A stretch of 21,171 nt of DNA from NCBI GenBank assembly GCA_023228945.1, contig JALOAI010000044.1, positions 1 through 21,171 on the forward strand, written 5' to 3'. The notes under the pieces were generated by a model. It did no database searches. It was not told the origin of the DNA and saw nothing but the letters and a program-made list of their open reading frames with translations. The DNA comes from Pigmentiphaga sp. GTDB lineage: Bacteria; Pseudomonadota; Gammaproteobacteria; Burkholderiales; Burkholderiaceae_B. The position numbers and the translations under genes were made by a program. Shown in pieces: positions 20,603-21,171 of the stretch (positions within the stretch are counted from its first letter, which is position 1; each line of letters starts with the position of its first letter).

Positions 20603-21171
20603 TCAGGCGGCGATAGCGTATTCGTCGTCGCCCGCATGGTCGTTGGCGGCTTCCTGCTCGGCCAAGGTGTCATCCCCGTCGAGGAAGGTCGGCAGCGCGT
20701 CCGCCTCATCCGTCAGCGGCAGCGGCTCCTCGATGACCGGCGTCCGCAGTGGCTCGGGGAGCCAGTCCGCATCGGCCAGCAGGCGTTCGGCCTCGCGGGC
20801 CATGTCACCCTTCTTCAGATGGTCGATCAGCCCGGCGGTCTGCGGCCCCTTCGCCTCGGCGACCGCCTCGAGGATACGCGGCTTCGCGACCCGGTTGAGG
20901 TAGTTTTCGAAGGTCGGACGCCAGCCTGCGCCGATCATGTCGAGACCCACGGCACGCGCCAGCACATTGGCATGGTCGATACGGCGGGCGACGCCATGCG
21001 CCGAGACACGGCCGCCGCCATGCTTCGGGACCGGCTCCCATAGCGCGTTCACCGAATAGGCCGCGCAATGGGCGAACAGACTGGCCTGTTCGCCGCCGTC
21101 GAGTTGCTGGAGCGCGTCCCACACATCCTTGTCGGATTGGGGGAGACGCTCCTTCCAGCGGGTGTGCCGTT
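20603..21171 (-). CDS. ParB/Spo0J-family protein, C-terminal part (cut by window edge)
   Basis: The frame is open to the right edge, so only the last 189 or so residues are visible. The visible part includes KERLPQSDKDVWDALQQL near the edge, HGVARRIDHANVLARAVGLD and WRPTFENYLNRVAKPRILEA, which match the C-terminal half of the large ParB-like proteins of alphaproteobacterial plasmids and ICEs. The C-terminal 50 residues are acidic (DEADALPTFLDGDDTLAEQE). The conserved ParB nuclease/HTH domains would lie off the window. The role is probably DNA binding or element maintenance, separate from the parA module on the left. Confidence 0.72.
   Translation of the reverse strand, partial: RHTRWKERLPQSDKDVWDALQQLDGGEQASLFAHCAAYSVNALWEPVPKHGGGRVSAHGVARRIDHANVLARAVGLDMIGAGWRPTFENYLNRVAKPRILEAVAEAKGPQTAGLIDHLKKGDMAREAERLLADADWLPEPLRTPVIEEPLPLTDEADALPTFLDGDDTLAEQEAANDHAGDDEYAIAA

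Overview
The window is a mobile-element backbone from an alphaproteobacterium. High GC, the gene families and their order suggest a sphingomonad or close relative. Almost every gene is on the minus strand, so the element reads from right to left. The only convincing plus-strand genes are a vapBC toxin-antitoxin pair. No tRNA, rRNA, insertion sequence, CRISPR array, integrase or attachment site is visible, so the sequence alone cannot decide between an integrative conjugative element (ICE) and a plasmid.

Right part (about 21171 to 10363): the end of a ParB-type gene, then small element-specific genes (DUF6878, DUF6915, three unrecognised, DUF7007), vapBC on the opposite strand, a 1444-residue methyltransferase/Strawberry-notch-type helicase, a Toprim/primase-like protein and a DUF2493 (SLOG-type) protein. 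Several of these genes carry recurrent leader or hairpin elements.

Middle (about 10362 to 6400): higB-higA followed closely by a plasmid pRiA4b ORF-3 family gene, a 686-base stretch with no convincing gene, a single-strand DNA binding protein, and a 57-residue protein of unknown function.

Left part (about 6261 to 221): the transfer-control and maintenance core. In transcription order it holds a small XRE/C-protein-like repressor, an acidic single-domain DUF2285 protein (QseM-like antiactivator), a DUF6499-DUF2285 activator split by a +1 frame change at a UUU-C site (FseA-like), a small AlpA/excisionase-like HTH protein (RdfS-like candidate), RepA, an apparent origin (three iterons plus a perfect DnaA box), ParA, a ribbon-helix-helix partner, DUF2840, the TraF pilin/leader peptidase, DUF736 and a VirB1-like lytic transglycosylase.

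How it fits together: the left block looks like a compact switch in which a frameshift-limited activator and its acidic paralogue decide whether the excisionase/replication/partition/conjugation operon is turned on. The right block looks like DNA-processing and early-entry accessory functions. The most interesting signals are the frameshift site, the origin, a near-leaderless higBA promoter with its operator on the -35 element, and families of repeated leader hairpins.
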